39,779 nucleotides of DNA from a virus, in the IMG/VR virus record IMGVR_UViG_3300032342_000022, positions 1 to 39,779 of that record, one strand, 5' to 3'. Below are positions 15,101 to 21,160 of the stretch, in pieces. The first letter of the stretch is position 1, and every line of letters begins with the position of its first letter. The notes beneath the pieces are model-generated. The model was not told the DNA's origin. It made no database searches and saw nothing but the letters and a program-made list of their open reading frames with translations. Both the position numbers and the translations under genes were made by a program.

Positions 15101-16833
15101 CCGCTATCTTCGACCGGATGAAGGGGGTCAAGAACTCCCAGGACTCCTGCTCCTCGTGCAACAAGATGGTGGACACCAAGGACCTGAAGACGGTCACCGT
15201 ACAGGGGCAGCTGGCCTCCCTCTGCTCCGAGTGCAGGAAGACCATGGCGAACTCCCGCGACGAGAAGTGCCAGAAGAACATGGACCCGGAAGGCGGGCCC
15301 CACGCGTGGACTATGGGAGACGTCAAGCCGGACGGCACGGCTGCCTGGACTTGCACGTTCTGCGGCAAGTCAGAGGTGCACAAGAACTCTAAGGAGAACT
15401 CCACCGACTGCCCCGAGTGCAAGGACGTGCTCCACAATCCCTCCCTGGTGACGCGGGCATACGGTGACGAGCCGCACAAGATGCGGACTGCGGTGCGGGA
15501 TGGGGTCAAGCACGCCGAGGTCGAGGTCGACGGGGAGTGGGTTCCCTACTGCGGGAACTCCCTCAAGAACGACGCCTACAGCAAGGCCAAGGAAGACGCG
15601 GCCGAGAAGGCCTGGCGCGCCCACTACGACTCCTGCGACTCCTGCAGGGGAGCGGTCGAGGCCGGAGCCCAGGGACCCGGCGCCCTGTGCTCGAAGGGCG
15701 GGAAGCTGTTCATGGCCTGGGAGACGTCGAGCGAGGCGTACAACTCCGTGAAGAACGCCCGGCAGCGCAAGGACGAGTACGGCAGGTGCTTCGCGTGCCA
15801 CCATGACTTGTTCGAGCACCAGGGCAACGGAAAGACGTACAAGTGCTGGGAGTGCGACAAGCTCGGTAAGGAATGCCACGAGCAGGACGAGAACTCCATG
15901 AAGAACGCCGACCAGGGTTCCGGCAAGAAGTGCGAGGAATGCGGGCACCCGGCCGCGAACCACCGCGGAGCGGAGGACGACCTCCGGTGCCAGATCTGCG
16001 ACTGCAAGCAGCTGAAGAACGCCGACCAGTCCGCCCTGGGGTTCCAGCAGGACGCGAAGACCACGACCGCCGGGGCGGTCCATAAGGAGGAGGACAACGC
16101 CTCCCCTGTCCCTGTCGCTGTGACGTACCAGTCGGTCAAGAACCCGCCGTTCGAGGTCGAGATGTCCGACGGCTCGAAGAAGATGATGACCCGCGACCAG
16201 TGCACGGCGGCGGGCGTCCCGAGCGACGCGTGCCGTGAGGCGATCACGGGTGGCGAGCGGGTGGGGATCATGACCAACTCCTCCCCAGATGGCGCGGTGC
16301 ACAAGGAAGAGAAGAACGAGGGCAAGGGGTTGTCCGGTCAGAAGTACGTGGATTGGTGCGACTGCCGGTGGCCGACCGGTAGCAAGCCGCGGCACGTCGA
16401 TGGCTGCCGCGTCCGCGGAGCCGGGGACGACACTCCGATCAATCCGAGCATACCGCTGCCCAAGGAGAACTCCACTGAAGGCACCGACGAGGGCCCCGAG
16501 GCCCACATGACCCCCACCGAGCTCGCCAAGCACGAGCGCTCCGAGACCCCCGGCGTCGAGGCGGCGGAGCACCAGAACGACAAGCGTGACGACGCCTTCA
16601 GGAAAGCGGACGCCCTGAAGAAAGAAGTGAATAAGATGTACGAGAAGCAGGGACGGGAACCTCGCCTATTGGAGGATGACATCTTCCAGGAAGAGCTCAG
16701 GAAACTCGAGAAAGCGAAAGACTCGGCCATGTATGAATGGATGGCCTTGAGCCAGAATTCGATCAACACCGGCCCCTCAGAGGAAGACGGTGCGAGGAAG
16801 TATGGATCCGCGGAGAACGAGGACGGAGAATAG
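12196..16833 (+). CDS. Giant modular polyprotein 2 with pyrophosphatase-like head and zinc modules (1545 aa)
   Basis: The ATG at 12196 overlaps the previous stop; an in-frame ATG at 12058 lies inside the holin-like gene. Residues 10-137 are an inorganic-pyrophosphatase-like domain. Residues 230-260 contain GDYVSRFMASAEAQRDYPDQ, a short helical module common in phage head proteins. Then come paired CGG-[AS]M zinc ribbons, four CGH-type modules (from 13315, 14140, 15787, 15931), an SH3-like module (FKQGDRVICVGGGDN), an H-x3-C-x2-C module (15613-15715), charged coiled-coil stretches (residues 790-830 and 1440-1510) and unknown domains such as VLEWRWNGNWRRDD. Modules are separated by Asn-Ser or Asn-Ala, roughly thirty times. 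LLN-S is at residues 7-10 and ARKYGSAE near the C-end. It fits the published idea of phage polyvalent proteins, multidomain proteins thought to enter the cell with the DNA. The protease gene follows three bases later. Confidence 0.8.
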   Translation: MSPIFRLLNSRPGRRCEFAGLPVNVEIEVGEVKSGVDENGMAWHHEYQFPYGEILKTEGADRDPVDVYLGPDESSDKVFVVHQVRADGEFDEDKVLLGFCAAGDAERAYRDHGPDWGFGSMDEMTLDQFVEGYLASNRPNPPSGSCDTIEGHLNTASEQDIKDVWSALSYDEREFTLKRAGLPPEYRQGWALIPEDARAKLRPLLVNAELSNPSPRSGEAEGDYVSRFMASAEAQRDYPDQKQRLAVAYSMYRERNSSMNNAAAIVVTQDGNSYDLEIMDGTHVKMRFTGGDGRWGIPLHIGQLAPEVMDQLKAKGLADKGNGFLKENAMKDLDLCNACGGAMRETGRVGDLVSSRCEGCGNAAHAAGNAFSGCRCGHTRRDHVDLVGKCGECTCAKFSDAGLPSEKANSALDSIAPKGDAFRPMFTHGRGVSFSNSRFTPLSITGERLDLELAPGEDAKIERGRPWSAKLKLTSGQYVYAKGADCGAPGCFCDAELTRPLAGNSNSALDSIAPKGDAFRPMFTHEGKRKESEIFGLKPGETEAKPAANALEVCGACGGSMTELGRVGEMRHSRCDACGRDEHVELTGEENASPKSWYFSQGNNWGYVDAETSSDAMVEAEKVLKSNKVFTKEEIHVERKEQRNMAGTCASCLHGLAEHDEFGCLAGDCDCGVAGQSHDSAKMERHLQPGDLANACKFKQGDRVICVGGGDNDGKKGLIEKAIPLSPSDCRYDVLWDDKSTTKNLEEKWLKLEVGNALEPAPAKDPLGASEKDNAETIKEAEKAHAKVEKAADKENKNTDGGKTKADAQAWLDAHKSEWMDHASGMLYMRMLNEGFTDEVITPLIKQLIAIGVVTNASPAYVLEWRWNGNWRRDDVEKPLDLATAKREAADLFAKRNEKLTSVRVIEQASGKVVEELGNVSMEPERDVDCAEWFEAAFGRKPASDPQYFKEWQERWKKGPRDFMSSQYAAIFDRMKGVKNSQDSCSSCNKMVDTKDLKTVTVQGQLASLCSECRKTMANSRDEKCQKNMDPEGGPHAWTMGDVKPDGTAAWTCTFCGKSEVHKNSKENSTDCPECKDVLHNPSLVTRAYGDEPHKMRTAVRDGVKHAEVEVDGEWVPYCGNSLKNDAYSKAKEDAAEKAWRAHYDSCDSCRGAVEAGAQGPGALCSKGGKLFMAWETSSEAYNSVKNARQRKDEYGRCFACHHDLFEHQGNGKTYKCWECDKLGKECHEQDENSMKNADQGSGKKCEECGHPAANHRGAEDDLRCQICDCKQLKNADQSALGFQQDAKTTTAGAVHKEEDNASPVPVAVTYQSVKNPPFEVEMSDGSKKMMTRDQCTAAGVPSDACREAITGGERVGIMTNSSPDGAVHKEEKNEGKGLSGQKYVDWCDCRWPTGSKPRHVDGCRVRGAGDDTPINPSIPLPKENSTEGTDEGPEAHMTPTELAKHERSETPGVEAAEHQNDKRDDAFRKADALKKEVNKMYEKQGREPRLLEDDIFQEELRKLEKAKDSAMYEWMALSQNSINTGPSEEDGARKYGSAENEDGE
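12223..12606 (+). other. Inorganic-pyrophosphatase-like domain at the head of polyprotein 2
   Basis: Residues 10-137 contain EGADRDPVDVYLGP, in which Asp61, Asp63 and Asp66 keep the D-x-D-P-V-D-V spacing of the soluble pyrophosphatase signature; the second position is Arg instead of Gly, Ser, Asp or Asn. A second acidic cluster, FDEDKVLLGF (Asp91, Asp93, Lys94), matches the later D-x-D-x-K-like element. Pyrophosphatase-like domains of this kind have been reported in phage polyvalent proteins. Retention of the acidic residues suggests metal binding and perhaps activity on PPi or a nucleotide; the substrate is unknown. The domain is preceded by LLN-S at residues 7-10. Confidence 0.7.
13315..16009 (+). 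other. Four CGH-type zinc modules inside polyprotein 2
   Basis: Copies begin at 13315 (CRCGHTRRDH), 14140 (CASCLHGLAEH), 15787 (CFACHHDLFEH) and 15931 (CEECGHPAANH), each followed by a C-x2-C or C-x-C end. Two have CLH or CHH in place of CGH but keep the ligand spacing. They belong to the same type as the eight in polyprotein 1 and the one in the protease scaffold (from 17560), giving thirteen copies in three genes. Confidence 0.7.
13419..13771 (+). repeat. 62-bp direct repeat in polyprotein 2 (13419-13480 and 13710-13771)
   Basis: The two copies differ at one base (G at 13446, C at 13737) and encode the same peptide NSALDSIAPKGDAFRPMFTH. Each copy is associated with a related zinc ribbon: C-N-A-C-G-G-A-M upstream of the first and C-G-A-C-G-G-S-M downstream of the second, both with a GRVG linker and S-R-C-x2-C-G. 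This suggests duplication of a block made of ribbon plus linker, with the linker kept nearly identical. The repeat begins at an Asn-Ser junction. Confidence 0.9.
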
Positions 16834-16836
16834 GCC

Positions 16837-18519
16837 ATGGAAAATCATCCGAAGGTCCTGCTGAACTCGCCCTACCGCTCCCGCTTCGAGAACGAGATGA
16901 AGCGCACGGAGTGGGCGAAGCTCTTCACGGCGAAGCACCTGGAACCGGGAGTGGTCACCTACGACCAGGCCGACGGCTCCAAGAAGACCTACCTCCTCAC
17001 CCGTGAGGCGATCGCCAAGATGCGCCCGACCGCCGAGGGCAAGCCCATCGTCGGCAAGTCCGGCGACTTCGACCACAAGTCGGTCAAGCCCACCGACTTC
17101 CAGGAGGGCGAGGTTGACGGCGTCGTCGTGGAGGGCTTCGACTCCGGTGACGGGTGGGACTCCATCCGCTTCATGGTCTGGGAGCCAGAGACGAAGTCCC
17201 GCTGCCTGGCAGCCCACGACAACGGGGACGACCACCAGATATCGTGTGCCTACGTGCCTACCGAGACGGACGAGAAGCCGGGCTTGTGGCACAACGTGCC
17301 GTACGACGAGGTGATACTGAGCGGGGAGTACACTCACTTCGCGATCGTACCGAACCCCCGCTACGAAGGGGCCGTGATCCTGGCGAACTCGATGAAGAAA
17401 GGAGGCATAGTGAACAAGGTGCTAAAGTCGGTGCTGAGCTTGGTCCCCGTGGCCGAGCTGAGGGAGATCGTGAACTCGATCGAGTCGGACCAGGAGGAGG
17501 CCAAGAAGATCGACGCGGAGAAGGCCGCCGCGGAGGTGAAGAAGAACGCCGACCCCAAGTGCTCGAAGTGCGGGCACGGTCAGATAAACCACTACGATGA
17601 GGGTAAGCTGACCTACTGTGCCGTACAGGGTCCTAAGAAAGGTGATAAAGGTGGGACCGGTACCTGCGGGTGTGAGGGCGACGGGAAGTTCAACGCCCTC
17701 CCGAACGCCGCCCCAGTCGACTACGAGGGCAAGGCATTGTCCAAGAAGCAACTCGACCAGATGAAGAGTTTGGGTCTTGAACCTTCTAAGCAAAAAGACA
17801 TCGACACGTTTGCCACCGTGCACGGATGGGGTCTCGATAACGCCGCCCCGCCAGACCCCGCCGTGGAGGGTGCCGGAGTCCTCGCCAAGGAGAAGCAGCC
17901 CGAGGCCGGAACCGAGGCCGCATCCCCCGAGGGGAAGGCCAAGGCCGCCGCCAACGACGGCGACGCCCCCGCCGTCCGCCCCGAGCCCGGAGTCGCAGGC
18001 GCGATCCCCGGTCCGGCAGCCAACGCGGACCCGGTCACCTGCGAGAAGTGCAAGAAGGTCGAGTGCACCTGCGCCGCCCCGGTGCCGGAGAAGGTCGTCG
18101 ATGCTGTCGCCGAGTACGAGGCCGCGATCGCTGCTGCCGTCGAGGCGTTCAAGGTGGATGGGGACAAGGCCAAGTACGAGGCGGCCGCGAGCGCAGCGCT
18201 GGACCGCAGGATGGCCTCAGATCCGAAGCCTGCTGCCAACGCGGAACCCGTGAAGCCGGAGGAGAAGCCGGTCATCAACGCCGAACCCTCCAAGGAAGAC
18301 CTGGAGAAGGCGAACGCCCTCCGCCGGCAGGAGAGGCTCAACGCCCTCAAGAAGCTCGCGCTGAAGAACACCGCCGCCAAGGAGGCCCTGCGAAAGCAGT
18401 ACTTCGAGGACCTCCGCAACGCGGCGGAGCTGAGGGGTGCCCGCTCCGGCTCGTGTGAGCTCGGCGTCACCACCTCGGATGACAAGCAGGATCTGGGACG
18501 GTCGCGCTACGGCTCTTGA
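16837..18519 (+). CDS. Prohead protease (DUF2213-type) fused to scaffold with zinc and Asn-Ala modules (560 aa)
   Basis: Residues 1-182 are the protease. The text RYEGAVILAN, the preceding EYTHFAIVPNP and the ISCAYVP strand are typical of DUF2213 head-maturation proteases. By analogy with S78/U35 proteases Ser136 (in QISCAY) and a His (His80 in DFDHKS is my first choice, His133 the alternative) would be catalytic. From about residue 184 the protein becomes scaffold-like: acidic, Ala/Lys/Glu-rich and helical, with a CGH-type zinc module (from 17560), a small EALSKKQLDQ-type helical module, a CEKCKKVECTC cluster and a Lys-rich C-terminus ending LGRSRYGS. The scaffold contains Asn-Ala or Asn-Ser about ten times (ILAN-S, VKKN-A, LPN-A, LDN-A, AAN-A and others), as in the polyproteins; LLN-S also sits at residues 8-11. 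The gene starts three bases after polyprotein 2 and precedes decoration and capsid genes, the standard place for a protease/scaffold. Confidence 0.8.
   Translation: MENHPKVLLNSPYRSRFENEMKRTEWAKLFTAKHLEPGVVTYDQADGSKKTYLLTREAIAKMRPTAEGKPIVGKSGDFDHKSVKPTDFQEGEVDGVVVEGFDSGDGWDSIRFMVWEPETKSRCLAAHDNGDDHQISCAYVPTETDEKPGLWHNVPYDEVILSGEYTHFAIVPNPRYEGAVILANSMKKGGIVNKVLKSVLSLVPVAELREIVNSIESDQEEAKKIDAEKAAAEVKKNADPKCSKCGHGQINHYDEGKLTYCAVQGPKKGDKGGTGTCGCEGDGKFNALPNAAPVDYEGKALSKKQLDQMKSLGLEPSKQKDIDTFATVHGWGLDNAAPPDPAVEGAGVLAKEKQPEAGTEAASPEGKAKAAANDGDAPAVRPEPGVAGAIPGPAANADPVTCEKCKKVECTCAAPVPEKVVDAVAEYEAAIAAAVEAFKVDGDKAKYEAAASAALDRRMASDPKPAANAEPVKPEEKPVINAEPSKEDLEKANALRRQERLNALKKLALKNTAAKEALRKQYFEDLRNAAELRGARSGSCELGVTTSDDKQDLGRSRYGS
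17410..18519 (+). CDS. Nested scaffold protein from an internal GTG start (369 aa, predicted)
   Basis: Within the protease gene, AAAGGAGG at 17398-17405 is a near-perfect Shine-Dalgarno placed four bases before an in-frame GTG (17410, Val192). The site lies exactly where the protease domain ends (ILAN-S, residues 182-185) and the scaffold begins. The product would be the scaffold alone, beginning MNKVLKSVLSLVPVAELR. Independent scaffold from an internal start is known for lambda Nu3 within C and for similar head protease genes. The ribosome site is better than that of the full gene, consistent with scaffold being needed in excess. Expression is inferred. Confidence 0.55.
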   Translation: MNKVLKSVLSLVPVAELREIVNSIESDQEEAKKIDAEKAAAEVKKNADPKCSKCGHGQINHYDEGKLTYCAVQGPKKGDKGGTGTCGCEGDGKFNALPNAAPVDYEGKALSKKQLDQMKSLGLEPSKQKDIDTFATVHGWGLDNAAPPDPAVEGAGVLAKEKQPEAGTEAASPEGKAKAAANDGDAPAVRPEPGVAGAIPGPAANADPVTCEKCKKVECTCAAPVPEKVVDAVAEYEAAIAAAVEAFKVDGDKAKYEAAASAALDRRMASDPKPAANAEPVKPEEKPVINAEPSKEDLEKANALRRQERLNALKKLALKNTAAKEALRKQYFEDLRNAAELRGARSGSCELGVTTSDDKQDLGRSRYGS

Positions 18520-18594
18520 GCCCGGGTGCGCGTCCAGTGAAAAGAAGAGCCGTGACGCCGTCAAAACTAAACCGCAAAGAGAGGTAACACGCAA

Positions 18595-19068
18595 ATGAGC
18601 ACCATCCCGCAAGTCCAGTCAGACCAGTTCGCGCAGTCCGCCGTCAAGGGGGACCTCGACCTCGCCATCATGCACTCCGGCGTGGTCGTCGGCTCCATCT
18701 ACTCGGCCACCCCGGCCCACACGTTCGCCGCCGGGTCGCGCGTCAAGCTCGACGCGTCCATGGCGTCCGCGGGCGCGCTGCCCCGGTTCGTCAAGGCCGC
18801 CGACAACGAAGCCGCGTTCGGCACCATCAAGCGCACCCCGCAGAAGGCGCTGTTCGCCGTGGGCGACATCGTCGAGGTGTGCATGGCCGGAAACCCGGTC
18901 GTCCAGTGGCAGGTCGCCGGCGCGACCCTCACCCCGGGCCTGTCCGTGGGCATGTCCACCGACTTCATCGTGGCCGCCGACGGTTCGCACACCGCCATGG
19001 GCGTCGCGCTCGACTACGCGATCGACTCCACCATGGTCCGCGTCGTGATCGGCGCCGTGGCCTGCTAG
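18595..19068 (+). CDS. Capsid decoration-type protein (157 aa)
   Basis: Position directly before the major capsid gene, small size and Ala/Val/Gly-rich beta sequence fit a head decoration or structural cement protein. Segments such as VVGSIYSATPAHTFAAGSRV, KALFAVGDIVEVCMAG and a C-terminal DYAIDSTMVRVVIGAVA suggest a compact beta-barrel. A strong ribosome site (AGAGGTAA) precedes the ATG; the 75-base gap upstream shows no clear promoter. The family is not certain, and a DUF2190-like relation is only a guess. Confidence 0.65.
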   Translation: MSTIPQVQSDQFAQSAVKGDLDLAIMHSGVVVGSIYSATPAHTFAAGSRVKLDASMASAGALPRFVKAADNEAAFGTIKRTPQKALFAVGDIVEVCMAGNPVVQWQVAGATLTPGLSVGMSTDFIVAADGSHTAMGVALDYAIDSTMVRVVIGAVAC

Positions 19069-19109
19069 GCCGACCGTAAAATCTACGTAAAGGACAAGGT
19101 AACGCAGAC

Positions 19110-20234
19110 ATGAGACACAACGAACTCCTCAACTCCCTCCGCAAGGGAGACCAAAAGACCCTCCGCCAGTACGAGGGCCAGCCCGAACTGCTGAACCAGC
19201 TCCTCGCGATCGCGGCTCACCCGATCGCCTGGAAGCCCGGCCTGGACCGCGAGCTGAAGAACACCAACGGGGCTATCGACCAGTCCTCGCTGGGGTTCCA
19301 GTACACCATCCAGACCACGACCCTCATCGCAGCCGAGGTCGTGCAGCAGAAGTTCTACGAAGAGCCCATCGCTGACTTCGCCCCCGTGCTCGTCGGGCGT
19401 GGCCCGTGGATGGAGGACATCAAGACCAACCTGACGTTCGACGCAGCGGGGCCGTTCGAGCAGGGCATTCAGAACCTGTCTACCCGCAGCGAGATCGCGA
19501 ACGTCGAGGTCGGCATGAGCCCGATCACCGCCAAGATCGCGACTTGGGCGAAGGGCTACATGTACTCCGTGCCCGAGGTCCAGAAGGCGCTCGCCAGCAA
19601 CAACTGGGACATCGTGGCGTCGAAGTACAAGGCGCTCGTCAAGAACTGGCAGCTCGGCATCCAGGCCGTCGGGTTCCTCGGCCGCAAGGCCGACCTGGCG
19701 AACTTCCCTGGCCTCCTCACCAACCAGGCGGTGAACGTGAACGCGTCGTTCATCACCGGCCCGATCAGCACGCTGAGCGCGGACGACTTCGCGGCCTTCG
19801 TGGCCGGGATCATCCAGCTGTACCTGACCAACTGCAACGAGGTCCGCTACCCCAACCGGTTCGTGATGCCCCGGGCGGACTACGTCGGCCTCGCCAGCCC
19901 GGTCAGCGCGCAGTTCCCCATGATCTCCAAGCTCGAGTACCTCGAGAAGGCGTTCAAGGGCGTGTGCGGCGCGGACTTCAAGATCCTCGCGTCCGCGTAC
20001 GGCAACAAGGCCCGCAACGCCGGCTACGACTCGGTCGGCGGCACCAACCGGTACGTGCTGTACAACAGCGACCGGGAGACGATCCACATGGACATCCCGG
20101 TGGACCTGTTCCTCAACGCACCCGCGACGGGGAACAACTTCAACTGGCAGGGCGTCGGCGCCGGCCAGTTCACGGGCATGATCGTGTACCGCGTTCCCGA
20201 GGTCCTGTACTTCGACGACGCGGCCAGCATCTAG
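19110..20234 (+). CDS. Major capsid protein, DUF2184-type (374 aa)
   Basis: The HK97-fold shell protein. The sequence agrees with DUF2184 capsid proteins: an N-terminal helical arm, VVQQKFYEEPIADFAPVLVG (residues 73-92), a long spine helix with EVQKALASNNWDIVASKYKA, NRFVMPRADYVGL in the A-domain, and a C-terminal strand IVYRVPEVLYFDD. Length is normal. There is no long N-terminal delta domain, consistent with a separate scaffold. ELLN-S at residues 5-9 matches the proposed protease motif and could be the maturation cut. The ribosome site AAGGTAAC is strong and shared in form with the decoration and sheath genes. A stable hairpin follows the stop. Confidence 0.88.
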   Translation: MRHNELLNSLRKGDQKTLRQYEGQPELLNQLLAIAAHPIAWKPGLDRELKNTNGAIDQSSLGFQYTIQTTTLIAAEVVQQKFYEEPIADFAPVLVGRGPWMEDIKTNLTFDAAGPFEQGIQNLSTRSEIANVEVGMSPITAKIATWAKGYMYSVPEVQKALASNNWDIVASKYKALVKNWQLGIQAVGFLGRKADLANFPGLLTNQAVNVNASFITGPISTLSADDFAAFVAGIIQLYLTNCNEVRYPNRFVMPRADYVGLASPVSAQFPMISKLEYLEKAFKGVCGADFKILASAYGNKARNAGYDSVGGTNRYVLYNSDRETIHMDIPVDLFLNAPATGNNFNWQGVGAGQFTGMIVYRVPEVLYFDDAASI

Positions 20235-20253
20235 GCTGAGTCTGACTCCGTAC

Positions 20254-20279
20254 CCGCCCATCGGGAAACCGGTGGGCGG
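20254..20279 (+). terminator. GC-rich hairpin with GAAA loop after the capsid gene
   Basis: CCGCCCA (20254-20260) pairs with TGGGCGG (20273-20279), and TCGG (20261-20264) continues the stem with CCGG (20269-20272) through one G-U pair, leaving a GAAA tetraloop (20265-20268). The stem is eleven pairs. No T-run follows (the next bases are TTGAGGG), so a simple Rho-independent terminator is doubtful. An attenuator or a 3' stabiliser of the capsid message is also possible. It lies 19 bases after the capsid stop in an 80-base gap. Confidence 0.5.
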
Positions 20280-20314
20280 TTGAGGGAGCCTGAATCAGGC
20301 AGGAGGAGAGCAAC

Positions 20315-20644
20315 ATGGCGGACGAGAAGATGGTGGACGTGATCAACCAGGGCGGCAGGACGTACGCGACTAGCCAGGGGAAGCTGATCCCGAACGGCGG
20401 GATCTCGCTGCCGGAGGCCGAGGCGAAGAAGATGCTGAGCTACTTCGGAGTCGTGCTGGCCAGCTCGGTCAGCAAGTGCGCGGGTGACGGCGCCGCGCTG
20501 GCCCGCGAGAACGCGGAGCTGAAGGCGTCGGTGAAGGCGCTCGAGGCGAAGCTCGCCGACTTCCTCGGCGCGCAGACCAAGAAGGAGCTCGAGGCGCTGC
20601 AGGAGAAGCACGGGGCCATCAAGGCAGACGAGCCCGTGGCCTGA
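20315..20644 (+). CDS. Small coiled-coil head-tail region protein (109 aa)
   Basis: An ATG with AGGAGGAGAG upstream. Residues 1-45 form a small beta/alpha unit (MVDVINQGGRTYATSQGKLI, then a Pro-Glu helix AEAKKMLSYFG). Residues 62-100 are a clear heptad-type coiled coil (LARENAELKASVKALEAKLA and the following KKELEALQEKH). It is placed between capsid and connector genes like head-fibre or connector-assembly proteins. Function is not recognised. Confidence 0.6.
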   Translation: MADEKMVDVINQGGRTYATSQGKLIPNGGISLPEAEAKKMLSYFGVVLASSVSKCAGDGAALARENAELKASVKALEAKLADFLGAQTKKELEALQEKHGAIKADEPVA

Positions 20645-20654
20645 GGAGAACCAT

Positions 20655-21155
20655 ATGGCTGCCACGCCGCCTGCGACGCTCGCCGAGTTCAAGGTCCGGT
20701 TCGCCCGGGACTTCCAGTTCGGCGACGGTCAAGACAAGGTGATGGACACGGACGTCAACTCCGCCATGGCGGACGCGATGCCCGTGTTCAACCCGGCCCT
20801 GTTCGACACAGACACCGGGAAACTGGCCTTCCTAATGGCCACGGCTCACTTCGTCGTGACGAACGTCCAGGCGGCTGGCGGCCTCTCGGGCAGGCCGCAC
20901 GGGCTAGGGATCGACAACGTGCCCGAGGAGCTCATATCGAGCAAGAACGTCGGGGGGATCAGCCTCAGCGTCGTGGAGCCCCCGGACATCGTGAAGAACA
21001 ACCAGGTCCTTCGGCAGTTCTGGACCACGGACTACGGCCGGCGCTACCTGTCCATGGTCACGCCGAAGCTCCGCGGCGCGTTCGGCGCGGTCGAGGGACC
21101 TCTTATGCCGGACGCCGGCGTCCCTCCCGGAATCCCGTTCTCGGAGTTCACCTGA
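20655..21155 (+). CDS. Head-tail connector, DUF4054-like (166 aa)
   Basis: An adaptor ring protein expected between portal and tail. It has the family layout: AEFKVRFARDFQFGDG start, a helical stretch DVNSAMADAMPVFNPALFD, a second helix FLMATAHFVVTNVQAAGG, SLSVVEPPDIVKNNQ and the closing W-x-TDYGRRYLSMVTPK. TGAGGAGAACC provides the ribosome site. Position after the capsid gene and before completion proteins supports it. Confidence 0.7.
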   Translation: MAATPPATLAEFKVRFARDFQFGDGQDKVMDTDVNSAMADAMPVFNPALFDTDTGKLAFLMATAHFVVTNVQAAGGLSGRPHGLGIDNVPEELISSKNVGGISLSVVEPPDIVKNNQVLRQFWTTDYGRRYLSMVTPKLRGAFGAVEGPLMPDAGVPPGIPFSEFT

Positions 21156-21160
21156 TCCTT

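Noticed and set aside
18520-18594. A promoter in the 75-base gap before the decoration gene.
   Set aside because: The gap is somewhat A-rich and holds a strong ribosome site, but I see no convincing -35/-10 pair.
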